Assembly: GCF_030265065.1 (NCBI RefSeq)
Contig: NC_080408.1
Coordinates: 33,226,501-33,290,500, forward strand
Reading direction: 5' to 3'
DNA length: 64,000 bases
From: Corythoichthys intestinalis
Lineage: Eukaryota; Chordata; Actinopteri; Syngnathiformes; Syngnathidae
This document shows positions 1 to 23,764 of the stretch, piece after piece. How positions within the stretch are numbered: the stretch's first letter is position 1; every line of letters starts with the position of its first letter. Below the pieces are notes generated by a model, which saw only the letters and a program-made list of their open reading frames with translations, had not been told where the DNA came from and made no database searches. Made by a program: the position numbers and the translations under genes.

Positions 1-3000
1 GGTCATTTTCTGTTGATTTGGAGAAATTTAGTTTTTTCCCCATTGAAAATGAATGGGAAAAATTTTGGACGTCCATGTAAGTCAATGGCGGCGCCCTTCA
101 TAATCGTCAATGGAATTGGGGAAGTTTGGGGGACACGTCCTATTGATATCTGGCCATTTTCTGTTGATTTGGGGAAATTTTGTTTTTTCCCCATTGAAAA
201 TGAATGGGAAAAATTTTGGACGTCCATGGCCGTCAATGGCATCGACATCCATATAGTCAATTGAATCCAAGTACATTGGCATCAGTAGATTCGACATGCA
301 TGGCCGTCAATGGCATCAATGCAATGTAAATTCCATTGGAAATCCCATTGGAAGTGAATGGGAACTTTTCCCATTCGAAATGAATGGGATAGTTTTTGGC
401 AAATTTCCGAGGAAGCGTAATTTTTTTCCAAATTCTGTATACAACTTTTATGCCCCTCACCGTCCCGGAATTTTTGATGGCCAAATTATGTGATTTGGTC
501 AAAAATTGTAGGACTAGATACATTTTGAAACTTTTTTTTTTTTCACGGAAAATTGCCGTTTACGGACGAACGGAAACATTTTCGGGGCCATTTGTAAAGT
601 TTCCTGTGTCACGCGAAAATTCCGGTCGTGCCGATACTTGAACGGTGCCGATCGGTCTCACGGTTCGGGCTGTGAAGCGCGCGTTTTTTTTCCATTCAAA
701 ATGAATAGGAAAGTTTTTGGCAAATTTCCGGGGAACCGTAAATTTTTGCCAAATTCTGTATACAACTTTTATGCCCCTCAATGTCCCGGAATTTTTGATG
801 CCCAAATTATGCGATTTGGTCAAAAATTGTAGGACTAGATACATTTTGAAACTTTTTTTTTTTTCCGGAAAATTGCCGTTTACGGGCGAACGGAAAATTT
901 TTCGGGGCCGTTTGAAAAATTCCCATCGTCGCGCGAAAATTCCGGTCGTGCCGATACTTGAACGGTGCCGATCGGTGCTACGGTTTGGGCTGTGCGTTGG
1001 CTCAAAAAAACGCGGAGAATAAGATGAATAATAATAATAACTAGAAACTGCAATTTCGGGAGAAATTACACACCTTGGTCTTTCCTCTGTGGAGATACAA
1101 ATCTTAGCCCCACTCAGGTCTATCAATAGAATGGACCATAATGCCAGTCATTGGCACTAAACAAAGTTAAAGCCATTAGAAAAGATTGGGAGAATTGGAC
1201 GTCCATGTCCGTCAATGGCAGCACCCTCCATAATTGTTAATGGAATCGGGGAAGTTTGGGGGACACGTCCTATTGATATGTAGTCATTTTCTGTTGATTT
1301 GGGAAAAAAAAAAAATTTCCCATTGAAAATGAATGGGAAAAATTTTGGACGTCCATGGACGTCAATGGTATCAACTTACATAAGCGTCAATGGAATCCAA
1401 GTACATTGGCATCAATAAAATGAACAAACATGAAGAAATGCCATTGGAAATGAATGGGAAGTTTGGACGTCCATGAACGTCAATGGCATCACCCTCCATA
1501 AGCGGCAATGCAATCGGGGACATTTGGGGGACACGTCCTAATGATATCTAGTCATTTTCTGTTGATTTGGGAAAAAAAAAAAAATCCCATTGAAAATGAA
1601 TGGGAAAATTTTTGGACGTCAATGGTATCAACTTACATAAGCGTCAATGGAATCCAAGTACATTGGCATCAATAGAATGAACAAACATGAAGAAATGCCT
1701 TTGGAAATGAATGGGAAGTTTGGACGTCCATGGACGTCAATGGCATCACCCCCCATAAGCGGCAATGCAATCGGGGACATTTGGGGGACACGTCCTAATG
1801 ATATCTAGTCATTTTCTGTTGATTTGAGGAAAAAAAAAAATTTCCCATTGAAAATGAATGGGAAAAATTTTGGACGTCCATGGACGTCAATGGTATCAAC
1901 TTACATAAGCGTCAATGGAATCCAAGTACATTGGCATCAAAAGAATGAACAAACATGAAGAAATGCCATTGGGATTTAATGGGAAGTTTGGACGTCCTTG
2001 GACGTCAATGGCATCCCCCTCCATAAGCAGCAATGCAATCGGGGTCATTTGGGGGACACGTCCTATTGATATCTAGTCATTTTCTGTTGATTTGGTGAAA
2101 AAAAAAATTTCCCATTGAAAATGAATGGGAAAAATTTTGGACGTCCATGGACGTCAATGGTATCAACTTACATAAGCGTCAATGGAATCCAAGTACATTG
2201 GCATCAATAGAATGAACAAACATGAAGAAATGGCTTTGGAAATGATTGGGAAGTTTGGACGTCCATGGACGTCAATGGCATCACCCCCCATAAGCGGTAA
2301 TGCAATCGGGGACATTTGGGGGACACGTCCTAATGATATCTAGTCATTTTCTGTTGATTTGGGGAAAAAAAAAAAATTCCCATTGAAAATGAATGGGAAA
2401 AATTTTGGACGTCCATGGACGTCAATGGTATCAACTTTCATAAGCGTCAATGGAATCCAAGTACATTGGCATCAATAGAATGAACAAACATGAAGAAATG
2501 GCTTTGGAAATGATTGGGAAGTTTGGACGTCCATGGACGTCAATGGCATCACCCCCCATAAGCGGTAATGCAATCGGGGACATTTGGGGGACACGTCCTA
2601 TTGACATCTAGTCATTTTCTGTTGATTTGGGGAAATTTAGTTTTTTCCCCATTGAAAATGAATGGGAAAAATTTTGGACGTCCATGGACGTCAATGGCAG
2701 CACCCCCCATAAGCGTCAATGGAGTTGGGGACGTTTGGGGTATACGTCCTATTAATATCTGGTCATTTTCTGTTGATTTGGGGAAATTTAGTTTTTTCCC
2801 CATTGAAAATGAATGGGAAAAATTTTGGACGTCCATGGCCGTCAATGGCAGAACCCCCTATAAGCGTCAATGGAGTTGGGGACGTTTGGGGGACACGTCC
2901 TATTGATATCTGGTCATTTTCTGTTGATTTGGGGAAATGTAGTTTTTTCCCCATTGAAAATGAATGGGAAAAATTTTGGACGTCCATGGCCGTCATTGGC

Positions 3001-3780
3001 ATCGACATCCATATAGTCAATTGAATCCAAGTACATTGGCATCAATAGATTCGACATTTATGGCCGTCAATGGCATCAATGATGTAAATTCCAATGGAAA
3101 TCCCATTGGAAGTGAATGGGAAATTTTCCCATTAGAAATGAATGGGATAGTTTTTGGCAAATATCCGGGGAACCGTAATTTTTTTCCAAATTCTGTATAC
3201 AATCTTTATGCCCCCCACCGTCCCGGAATTTTTGATGTCCAATTTATGTGATTTGGTCAAAAATTGTAGGACAAGTAGCGTTTTGAAACTTTTGTTTTTT
3301 TTACGGAAAATTGCCGTTTACGGGCAAACGGAAAATTTTTCGGGGCCGTTTGAAAAAGACCCTGCGTCGCACGAAAATTCCGGTCATGCCAAAACTTGAA
3401 CGATGGCGATCGGTGCTATGGTTCGGGCTGTGAAGCGCACGTTTTTTTTCCATTCAAAATGAATAGGAAAGTTTTTGGCAAATTTCCGGGGAACCGTAAA
3501 TTTTTGTCAAATTCTGTATACAACTTTTATGCCCCTCACCGTCCCGGAATTTTTGATACCCAAATTATGTGATTTGGTCAAAAATTGTAGGACAAGTAGC
3601 GTTTTGAAACTTTTTTTTTTTTTCGGAAATTTGCCGTTTACGGGCGAACGGAAAATTTTTCGGGGCCGTTTGAAAAATTCCCATCGTCGCGCGAAAATTC
3701 CGGTCGTGCCGATACTTGAACGGTGCCGATCGGTGCTATGGTTCGGGCTGCGCGGCGCGCCGAAAAAAACGTCAACAATT
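1..3780. repeat. Higher-order satellite array
   Basis: This is tandem repeat DNA built at three scales. The motif GTCATTTTCTGTTGATTTG recurs near 2, 153, 1283, 1551, 1808, 2076, 2343, 2611, 2762 and 2913, giving spacings of about 151 bp at both ends and 257-268 bp in the middle. Each unit carries GGACGTCCATGGACGTCAATGG-type words and CCCATTGAAAATGAATGGG, which is nearly its own reverse complement. Two further units of about 320 bp (near 380-700 and 700-1020) recur at 3140-3460 and 3460-3780. As a whole, 1-1020 is nearly repeated at 2761-3780, giving a macro-unit of about 2.76 kb. No gene is supported here; the open frames are periodic products of the repeat. Confidence 0.9.
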
Positions 3781-3809
3781 ATTGAATAATAATAATAATA
3801 AAGAATAAT

Positions 3810-4016
3810 AATAAAGAAGTACAATAAAGTTGTACAACAACATAACCTTGTTCTTTCCCTTGGAAAGACCAAGGTAATAATAATAAGAACAATAAAGTTG
3901 CACAATAACAATACCTTGTTCTTTCTTTCAGAAAGACCAAGGTAATAAAGAAAAAGTACAATAAAGTTGTACAATAACATAACCTTGTTCTTTCCCTTGG
4001 AAAGACCAAGGTAATG
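3810..4016. repeat. Three 69-bp hairpin minisatellite units
   Basis: The word ACCTTGTTCTTTC begins near 3844, 3913 and 3982, exactly 69 bp apart. In each unit it is followed by a near reverse complement ending CCAAGGT, so each unit can fold into a stem of about 14 bp with a very short loop. The units are separated by AT-rich AATAATAATAA-like and AATAAAGTTGTACAA text. A related arm (ACCTTGGTCTTTCC) occurs at about 1073, at the matching edge of the first satellite block. Confidence 0.85.
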
Positions 4017-4149
4017 ACCTTCATGTGAAAGACGGTTGGTCCAAGTATTGTATTCAACTATCCAAATAACACATTGCTTAGACCTCCAATAATGAGGAAA
4101 ATGAACCGCCAAGCTCCTTCTTCTGGCTAACTCAGAACCTACAGGCAAC

Positions 4150-4873
4150 AATAAGTCCGCAATTAACCAGTATGATTAATCAGCCCTGAGATGAAAAGAA
4201 AAAAATCCAGCTCCAATGATCGATGCGTATATAGTACATTTATAAAATATACCAATCAAATTTCATTCAGATCAGATTTTGAGACCCGCCTCTGGGCGGT
4301 CTAAAAATGACACTGCTTACGAGTGCAGCCATTTTGTAATATCAGTTACACTCACTGTAGAAGAAAGTATCCTTTGAGTGCTGCAAAAACAGCTAGAGTC
4401 TCAAGACGATAAAATAAAACAATAAAACAGCAACAATAAACTCATTTATAAACAAACAACGCAGACCGGTCTGGACCCTTATTCCCTAAGGCAAAATAAT
4501 GCTCCCAGGAAGATTCGGTCCCAAACCAAAATAATGTCAGACCTTATATTGTGCTTATGCAAATGAGCAAGTTAGTACTGATGAGCACGACCAAGGCATA
4601 ACATGATGAGTGGAAAATCACCAAGCATCTCTGGCTTGTGTCTGGACAACATCAACATCCCTATCTCTTTGGCGACGACCTTGGCTCAGGGAAAACTTCT
4701 CCGTAAGCAAACATTGCTTACGGAGAAAAACAGCCACTCAGCAACAGAGTCCCCCCGACAATAGAATTCTGACATTATGAATGAGCTAGACACAATATTA
4801 TAATAGCAATAAACAATACATGTGATTATATATATTTATATATATCTCTTCACCACTCACATAAACATTAATA
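4150..4873. other. Unassigned AT-rich stretch with one perfect hairpin
   Basis: I see no gene or recognised repeat here. The only clear structure is a perfect inverted repeat with 14-bp arms and a 3-base loop: TTCTCCGTAAGCAA at 4697-4710 pairs with 4714-4727. An (AT)-rich run precedes the transposon that starts at 4876. Confidence 0.5.
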
Positions 4874-4875
4874 TA

Positions 4876-6481
<1,606 letters not shown>

Positions 6482-6483
6482 TA

Positions 6484-6887
6484 TGATTTGCTAAAATAGC
6501 AATGGCATTAATAAAATGTATGGGCGGCAACCTTCTGGAAATACTCATTGTTGTTTTTTTTTAACTGTTTTTTTCCTAAATTCCATATTAGAAAAAAAAA
6601 TAACTTCTGGCTTTTTTCAATGCATTAAAATAAGAATATTTCCCCTGAGATGATAAAGATGTTGTCTTTTCCTTTAAATGTTTTTTTAGAGGGGTTCATT
6701 TTAGTGCTGACATCACTTTTAGCCATAGACCTATAAAATATGTTCCAGTGTTAAACCCATAGAATGGTCCTATTAAATGCAATGTGAAAGTGTCAGCTAT
6801 CTTTATCCATTCTTGCCTCAATGTGTGAGGCTCTCAGACAGGTCACAAAGTCACTTAGTATGAAACTTCTACCTCATATGGCGATAT
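6484..6887. other. Intronic or intergenic DNA, nothing recognised
   Basis: The stretch is AT-rich with short homopolymer runs. I see no exon, RNA gene or clear repeat. Confidence 0.4.
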
Positions 6888-7063
6888 GTGGGGCGGCGTG
6901 GTAGAGTCGTTGTTCCCCAACCAAGAGGTTGTAGGTAGCATTCCCCTGCCCTTGTGACCATGAGAAATGTCCATGAGCAACTGAACTGAACGTTTCTCCT
7001 GATGCTGTGTAATGTAGTGTAAGCCAAGTGTTAGCCAATGTATTATAGGGCATATTCCATCAG
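6888..7063 (+). mobile_element. tRNA-like SINE fragment
   Basis: The text GGGGCGGCGTGGTAGAGTCG followed by CCAACCAAGAGGTTGTAGGT resembles the tRNA-derived head of a fish SINE, with an A-box-like TGGTAGAG and a decayed B-box region near 6925-6945. The body then has the AGAAATGTCCATGAGCAACTGAA phrase typical of such SINEs. It is worn and probably old. Confidence 0.55.
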
Positions 7064-7122
7064 AAAAACCCAAATTTCTCAACAGTAAAATATCATTTTA
7101 AGATATATTTATGACATAATAA

Positions 7123-17074
<9,952 letters not shown>

Positions 17075-17660
17075 AGAAGCGATCCAAGTGGCCATCTGAG
17101 CACTCAGCCGCTGCCCCGGCAGGAGAGGACCGGCATGTTCCTTTAATGACGTGGGTGAGGTCACATGCATCTCCCGGCTTAAAAAACAGAGGCAGGAAAC
17201 AAACGAATACGGATCAAATAGAAAACAAAGACTTTTTTTTGGTGGTTTATTTCTTGTTTTTTTTTACCGTATTTTAATGATGACCTATATATTTGTGAGT
17301 GTACATACTGAACATGGATCAGGCCAGATGATACCAGTTCAAGGTTTGTTTGCGTGCTTGCTTGCTTTCTTCAAGGCTAGACCCTTGAGATACATTATCT
17401 CCGTTTATCAAGGTTTTAACAGAACATAAGGGGAAGGAAGGGAACACAGTATATCAGAAATGATTATAAAAAAATAACCCCATCCTTCTGTGGACTGTGG
17501 ATACTTAATCCACTAGCATCAGCTACAAAGTATATTGTATTGACCTGTTTTGGTATCAGATAGTATATTTTCAAATGGACTTTTTCTATATTTTAAACAT
17601 GAATTCATGAACATTGTTTCAATTCTGAAGTGCACATCCAGTATAATAAACAAAACTGTT
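17075..17660 (+). other. Probable SLC1A7 3' untranslated region
   Basis: The stretch follows the SLC1A7 stop. An AATAAA at 17645-17650 is a candidate poly(A) signal. No other gene is seen. Confidence 0.5.
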
Positions 17661-18979
17661 TCCGGAAGAGTACTGTGCAATCTTCTTATGCAGACAGACA
17701 CTAACCTCTTAAAATCACGTGGACGTGGAATGATCACCACAAACTCTCCCGTATCAAATGGGTTGGAAGTCCATTGGTGTCAATGGCAACTAATGAGCTA
17801 AAACGCAATCTGAGGAAAAAAGTAGACTTGCACATTTCCACGTTACTGCTGGGCACTAACACAGTTTAGCTGGCACCAAGACAACAGCAACAAGAACCAA
17901 CAATCACTGTATATATAATTGAATCCTTCATAAGTGACTATTTTTGTCGGTTTATTATTAGAAAATAAACGTTATTATGAGTTAAAATAATTTGATATTG
18001 AAACCCCCTTGATGTTTTCATTTTTATATCATTTTTAAAATTAGTTTAACTCATAGAGTCGTGGGTCGCCATTGCTGTTGACGTCGCAGGACGATGACGT
18101 CACATGGTTACGCTGCCGAGCTTCCAGAACTTGTCATCTGTTCAACCCTCTAATTTGAACCCGACAGGAGCATTAATGAGCATTACAGCACTGTCGATAT
18201 TTTACAAGACGAGCAGCAAAGGAACAATGAACAGGAAAGACGGGATGAGACGTGACAAGACCTTTCACCTTGTTTTGTTTAGATGCATACAGACAGAATA
18301 TACTAAAGCAGCCTTAAGAAAATGTTTAAACGTAGTCATATCAAATAAGGGTGGTTTAGATATGCTACGCGACTAATGTGGTCAACAGATCAACAATCTG
18401 CTTTACAGCCACCACAAGAAAACACTATGTGTAAAAGTATGAGAGGGGAACACATGCAAAAAGTATTTTGAGGCAATGAAAAGGTAAAAAAAAGACTTAA
18501 CAAAAACACAAATAGTAAGTACTCGCCGCTTTTAACCGATGAGCGCATGTGTTGGACATCTCGCTGTGTAGAAAGAATTGCCGTAACCCCGCAGTATTCA
18601 GCAAGTGGCAGTGACTATCCACTAAGGGCGTAGGTTTGCATTGGGACAGTAGGGAAAAACACAAGCAACTTTTTAGGATGCTCAAATAGTCCCCATCAAC
18701 TTTTAAGCAACCTTATTTGCATCATATAACGGATTCAGTTATATAGGTCATTTAGATTGTCCCCCCATATGTTTTAATTGTTGTAACTGACCCCACCATT
18801 ATCAAGCAAACTATTTTCAGTGTGTTCAGACTTACATGTACCTCTTTTCAATGGCTGAATGTGCCGGTCCATTTTTTTTCCCCTCCTAAACGCACATTTG
18901 ATTGGCTGATGCCTTGACCCCCCCTCCCACACATACACACACAGGGATATTAGGTAGGGATATTAGAATTTTTTTTTCC
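17661..18979. other. Intergenic, no gene recognised
   Basis: A short piece near 17765-17800 (GGTTGGAAGTCCATTGGTGT) resembles the GACGTCCAATCC repeat found elsewhere in the window. An open frame at 18104-18376 (90 aa) has no features I recognise and is probably chance. Confidence 0.4.
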
Positions 18980-19074
18980 CAGCCAGCCGCTGCAACTGTA
19001 AGAAGTGTAAAAATACGTCAATTTTCCAGCCAGTAGCTGCCACTGTAAGAAATGTAAAAATACGTCAATGTTGT
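18980..19074. repeat. Two-copy 47-bp tandem repeat
   Basis: CAGCCAGCCGCTGCAACTGT followed by AAAAATACGTCAATTTT is repeated once with a few changes (CCAGTAGCTGCCACTGTAAG). The period is about 47 bp. Confidence 0.7.
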
Positions 19075-19727
19075 GGAAGTGGGGAACACACCACTAATTT
19101 TGCTAGTGAAAATCTGACCTGCATCAGAGTTAGCATAACATTAAACTGTTTGAACTTGCTAACCTGCAAAACCTGTTATTTGTAGGTATCTGCTTAGAGA
19201 GAAGAATTCTCCTTTATGTGTTTTCTACTGTTAACATTAATTAAACTGTGAAATGTAGTGAACGGTTTTACCCCATTCACCCCAATTTTACTTTTAATTT
19301 TATTTGCTTGGTCTTGAAGCAACCCACAGGAGCTTTCTTTTTTTTTTTTTTTTCGGGATGGGGGCGGGGGGACTGTGCTTGTGGACAAAAGCAGTAGTGT
19401 TTTACCTGAAGGAAGGCTCAATTTTTATTCAAACGCTTTGTTAAAAGTTTTTTCAATTATATTTAATTCATTTATTTAGACAGACAATGTTGAGTGGTCT
19501 GAAGATAAATGTTTATTTCTTGAATTCCTGGGTAGTTAAGAGATTATTAACAAGTTTGTATTTATTGTGGATGTTAATATAATTTATGTTCAAATAATGC
19601 AATTTAAATTTGCTCATAAAATCCAGAATTTTTTGCTTGAAGTTTTCAAAAAGTTTTAGTAATTTTAGAAAACAAAGGTTTGAATTGAATGATGCAGGCT
19701 GAACCAATACATATAAAAGTTATTATA

Positions 19728-20132
19728 CAGTGCCCTCCATAATTATTGGCACCCCTGAAAAAGATGTGTTTTTTAGCTTCTAATATTTTTTCTTTTTATT
19801 CAAATAATATGGGACCTTAATGGGAAAAAAAAAGAGAAAAATCCAACCTTCAATACAAGTGGATTCATTCAGTGGGGGAAAACTCCCACATAAAGAAAAA
19901 AATATTTGACATCAAATAATGTGTGTCACAATTATTAGCACCCCACAATTATTAGCAAATATTTTTTTTCTTTATGTGGGATTTTTTCCCCACTGAATGA
20001 ATGCACTTGTATTGAAGGTTGGATTTTTCTCTTTTTTTCCATTAAGGTCCCATCTTATTTGAATTAAAAAAAAATATTAGAAGCTAAAAAACAAATCTTT
20101 TTCAGGGGTACCAATAATTATGGAGGGCACTG
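19728..20132. mobile_element. Palindromic Tc1-derived MITE, 405 bp
   Basis: It is flanked by TA (19726-19727 and 20133-20134). The ends are CAGTGCCCTCCATAATTATT and the exact inverted form. Nearly the whole element is an inverted repeat with arms of about 195 bp around 19930, so it could fold into one long hairpin. It has no coding capacity. The ends match a well-known fish Tc1 type (GGCACCCCTGAAAAAG). Confidence 0.92.
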
Positions 20133-20134
20133 TA

Positions 20135-21280
20135 AGTAAATACAGCTTTATTTTGCATTGATCACTAAGAATGTCCTGTCCCAAGCAAAAAGTGTAGGCC
20201 TACATACAGGTTATGCCATATCGTCCCTATCAATGTTAAGAGCAAACTTACGTCCTTGCAATCCACGGCATCACCCCGAGCGCCCATAAAACATGGCGCC
20301 CTCCGTAGGTCAAAACATGTACTAAATATTATAGATTCATAAATCAATGGTAATATTTTATGTGAATCTAATAACTTGTTTGACTAAAAGAGAACAGTTG
20401 TCGCTTACTAGAGCCTACAAGTCTTTAAGTCCGGGGTTCCCTTATACAAAAAAAAAAATGGCACTAAAGTAATATGCCTATATTATAAAATGTTTCATGT
20501 ATAAGATGGTAGAAATAGGAGTGTGCCTGGCTGAAGTGCTCTGTTTATTTATTTTTTGTTTGTTTGTTCTTAAAATTTCCTCTAATATATATATTTAGAT
20601 TATATCCAAAGCAAATGACTGTCTAAGGTGCTCGAAAAATAATTTTGACCCATTATAAAAATGTTTTTTTGTTCATTTCATTCATTTTTGTTGCACTTTT
20701 ATTGTTCTACAACTATATATATATACATACATAGGAAAGTCAATTACATGCAATGACACTTTTCAGCCACCAGAGGCGCCTGGCCCGCCTACCCCCCCCC
20801 CCCCCCCCCTTAAAATCCGCTTATGGTTCTGGAGGATATTGTCAGTTACAATTCAACAGTTATTTGTATTGACAACCATGTATTTTTTATGTTTGATAAT
20901 GAATAATCTACAGTTAATATTATTGTGTTTACTGAAATGTAAATAATACAATAGCTTTAATCTTTTCTTAGAAATACACCTGCCATTTATTTAAAAGGCA
21001 AATGTTTCCAGTACGATGTCTCCCACTGTTAACTTTTCTCAATTATATATAAATACACAAACGTTTTATGGGGGAAACATCTTAACAAAAAATGGAGGTT
21101 GCAATTCGGGCTGTTTTTTATTGACCTTAGCAGGTTTTACGGTGTGATTGGGCTGGAGACAGTCTTTCGGATCTGGCAACCCTGGTCACACAGAGCCTTA
21201 TTATTCAAGCCCTGCCACTCTTCGTTCTTCTTCCATGCCCGATAATATCAGGAGCGGACAGCACTGAGGATAGCCCTAAC
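20135..21280. other. Intergenic, no gene recognised
   Basis: Mostly AT-rich. There is an 18-base C run at 20792-20809 next to AAAATCCGCTTATGG, possibly the end of an old repeat. An open frame of 60 aa (20165-20347, minus) shows nothing recognisable. Confidence 0.4.
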
Positions 21281-21905
21281 CCTTAACTAGGGTGACCATA
21301 TTTTGATTTCCAAAAAAGAGGACACTCGGCCCGGCCTTGAGATACTTAAATTTTACTTGACGTTCACTCAAAGATGTCTTATCAATGTAATAAATTTAAA
21401 GTGTGCCTCCTCCATCTGGATAAAAAAATTCTGTTTTATAAAAAAAAATTAATAAAAATAATAGCCAAAGACACAAATTCAAATTCGCAGAGGTTACCTA
21501 ACAGGCTTAGTTATTCCTAAAATAATAACGCAAAATAACACTGGAATTAGTGATAGGAAAAAAAAGGCCTCTTCTGTATTGGTGAATCCTTGAATCCTTG
21601 AACAAAATAACAGCTCTCTTTTCAATTCTTACTGTACAAATAATCTGAAACAATGTTCTAAATACTACATTTTCTGCAGAAAATCCAGCTTTAACAAAAA
21701 GCTCAGTTCTCTTTACAAATAATGTAAATTAAACCGTAGCCTCAAAACTCACTACAACTGTCGTTGACAAATTGTTATTCCCACTCAATTATTATTCCCA
21801 TGCAATGTTCTAGATTGCATGCAAACAATAATTTAAATAAACAGACAAACAATTCCACCAGCATGTTTCCAAACCTAGCACTTCAAAACTACATATCCCA
21901 TAAGG

Positions 21906-22112
21906 CAGGGGTGCTCAAGTCCAGTCCTCGAGAGCTTGTTTTCCATTTCTCCCTCCTCCAACACACCTGACTCAAATAATCAGGATCATTATCAGGCTCC
22001 TGCAAAGCTTGCTGATGAGCTATCTGATCATTTGTTTCAGGTGTGTTCAAGGAGAGAGACATGGAAAACAAGCTGGATAGGGGCTCTCGAGGACCGGACT
22101 TGGGCACCCCTG
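21906..22112. mobile_element. hAT MITE, 207 bp
   Basis: A perfect 8-bp duplication CCATAAGG lies at 21898-21905 and 22113-22120. The ends are CAGGGGTGCTCAAGTCC and the inverted GGACTTGGGCACCCCTG. The body is imperfectly palindromic (GAAAACAAGC..TCTCGAG on both sides). Confidence 0.92.
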
Positions 22113-22515
22113 CCATAAGGCCTAGTGGGGCTTACCTCACTGACAGCTGGCACTGGTAGCCGAGGCAAAAATCAAACATTGCTATAAAAGTTTACAATCA
22201 TTGGCAGCGTAACAATGCGACACCAAACGGGATTTTAAAGATCACACCAGTACAAAGCTCCGACCGAAGTCACAGTGGCCGAAAGGTAAGTTTAGCAAGT
22301 GTACATAGCGATAGCCCCTGAGCCTGTGAATGAGAATTGACAGTTGACGCAATGATAAAGCCAGTCCGTGACTGCGTACGCATGCGCAAATTTATATCCA
22401 AAGTAGGATAAAGGTATTTTTGACTTAATTACACTTTTAGGTAAGTGAGCATTTGATTATATACGCATTGAACACAAGTCTTAAAAACTGGGCAAGCTCT
22501 TTGGTAACATGTCAC

Positions 22516-23764
22516 TAGGCCTGTCGCGATAAATTTTAGTGTGCGATAATTTATTTCATAAATTATTGCGATATGAGATATTATTGCACCCCCCCCCCAT
22601 TTAAAAAAATAAAATAAAATTACAATAACACTGTGAGAATACAGTATATATTAATGGATCATGTACACCCATTTAAACGCAATAAATGTTTACTCTTAAA
22701 TTCAAAAACACTTTTTAGGAAATCACAACTAAAAACAATAGACCATGCCTCTTTTTAGTAAAAGACAACAATATTAATACTGCACAGATACACAGAAGAA
22801 ATAAAATGTGTTTTTTAAGAAAAATAAAATTCCACATAATAATTTAAGCATCTAGGCAAATGAAAACGTTTCCCCTCATAGCTTCTGCTATGGCGTTCCA
22901 TGTGTAATACAGTGGTACCTCTACATACAAAGTTAATTCGTTTCAGGAGCTTGTTTGTAAGTCGAAATGGTCGCATGTCGAGCAGGATTTTCCCATAAGA
23001 ATACATTATAATTCCAATAATTCGTTCCACAGCCCAAAAACCCACACTACATCCTTAATAAATACTGCCGTTACTATTGCAAATAGCAATTACAAAGAGC
23101 AAAACAAATAAAATATGAATAAAAATCAGAATAACAATAATATAATAATAGCAATAATAACAATATTACAGTACAGTACCTGCAATAATGTAACGAATCA
23201 GCTTCTAATGTGGCGGACTTTTTTTTACTGTACCTGAACGCACCGCGGGGCTGACGGTGAAGAGGAGAGCGCTATTCTACTTTCTGTTTCGATCCTGGCG
23301 TCAACAGCAGTGGACACTCGGCGAGTTGATGGAATAAATGATTTGAAACCTGACGAAACTGGCAATTTCTTAGGCGATGTTACCACAATAAGAACTGTCA
23401 CCTTAACTTATAAAGACTGGCGAACGGAGGGGGACCGCTGGCCGAGATCGGCATTCTACGACCCAGTTCATGGATGCACACACCATGCTTATATTTTGCT
23501 ATCATTCACATCTTCATCTCAATGGTAAGCGTCACCTTTTCTTTTTTTCTCCACCTGCACTAAACTTAAACTGCACTAAACTAAAAACAGAACTAAAATG
23601 CATTCTGCATACTTGGTAACAAGAAAGCCGAACTTTTAACAGCACGTCAGCCGCACGCGCGCACGCAGGTGCACGCGAGGCGATAAATCGCGGCGGGAAA
23701 ATTATCGCCTTCATTTTTATTTACCGTGCGATAAATGGAATTATTGCATATTGCGGCAGGCTTA
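22516..23764. mobile_element. hAT-like non-autonomous element, 1.25 kb
   Basis: A perfect 8-bp duplication CATGTCAC lies at 22508-22515 and 23765-23772. The ends are TAGGCCTGTCGCGATAA and the inverted TATTGCGGCAGGCTTA. The interior has AT-rich repeats and, near 22910-23045, another fish repeat end (CAGTGGTACCTCTACATAC with TTTTCCCATAAGAATACATT). No transposase frame was seen. Confidence 0.87.

Noticed and set aside
560-1126. 188-aa open frame on the minus strand, with a related 214-aa frame at 3507-4151
   Set aside because: Both lie on satellite units and translate the repeat (shared words such as LTKSHNLGIKNSGT). Opposite-strand and other-frame open reading is also present. No start context, introns or domains.
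2568-3024. Repeated open frames with PLKMNGKNFGRPW on the plus strand
   Set aside because: They recur with the 151-bp satellite period; repeat translation, not a protein family.
3844-4012. Short repeats with regular spacing, considered as a CRISPR-like array
   Set aside because: The genome is a vertebrate one, the spacers are repeats themselves, and there are no cas genes.
4150-4780. Possible long terminal repeat, because of TATA-like and AATAAA-like words on the minus strand
   Set aside because: No paired copy, no primer-binding or coding region, and no end duplication could be found, so no element is called.
6889-6960. Functional tRNA gene
   Set aside because: The A-box and B-box-like words belong to a worn SINE; the cloverleaf cannot be completed.
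18104-18376. 90-aa plus-strand frame
   Set aside because: No recognised motif, no nearby splice partners, intergenic AT-rich DNA.
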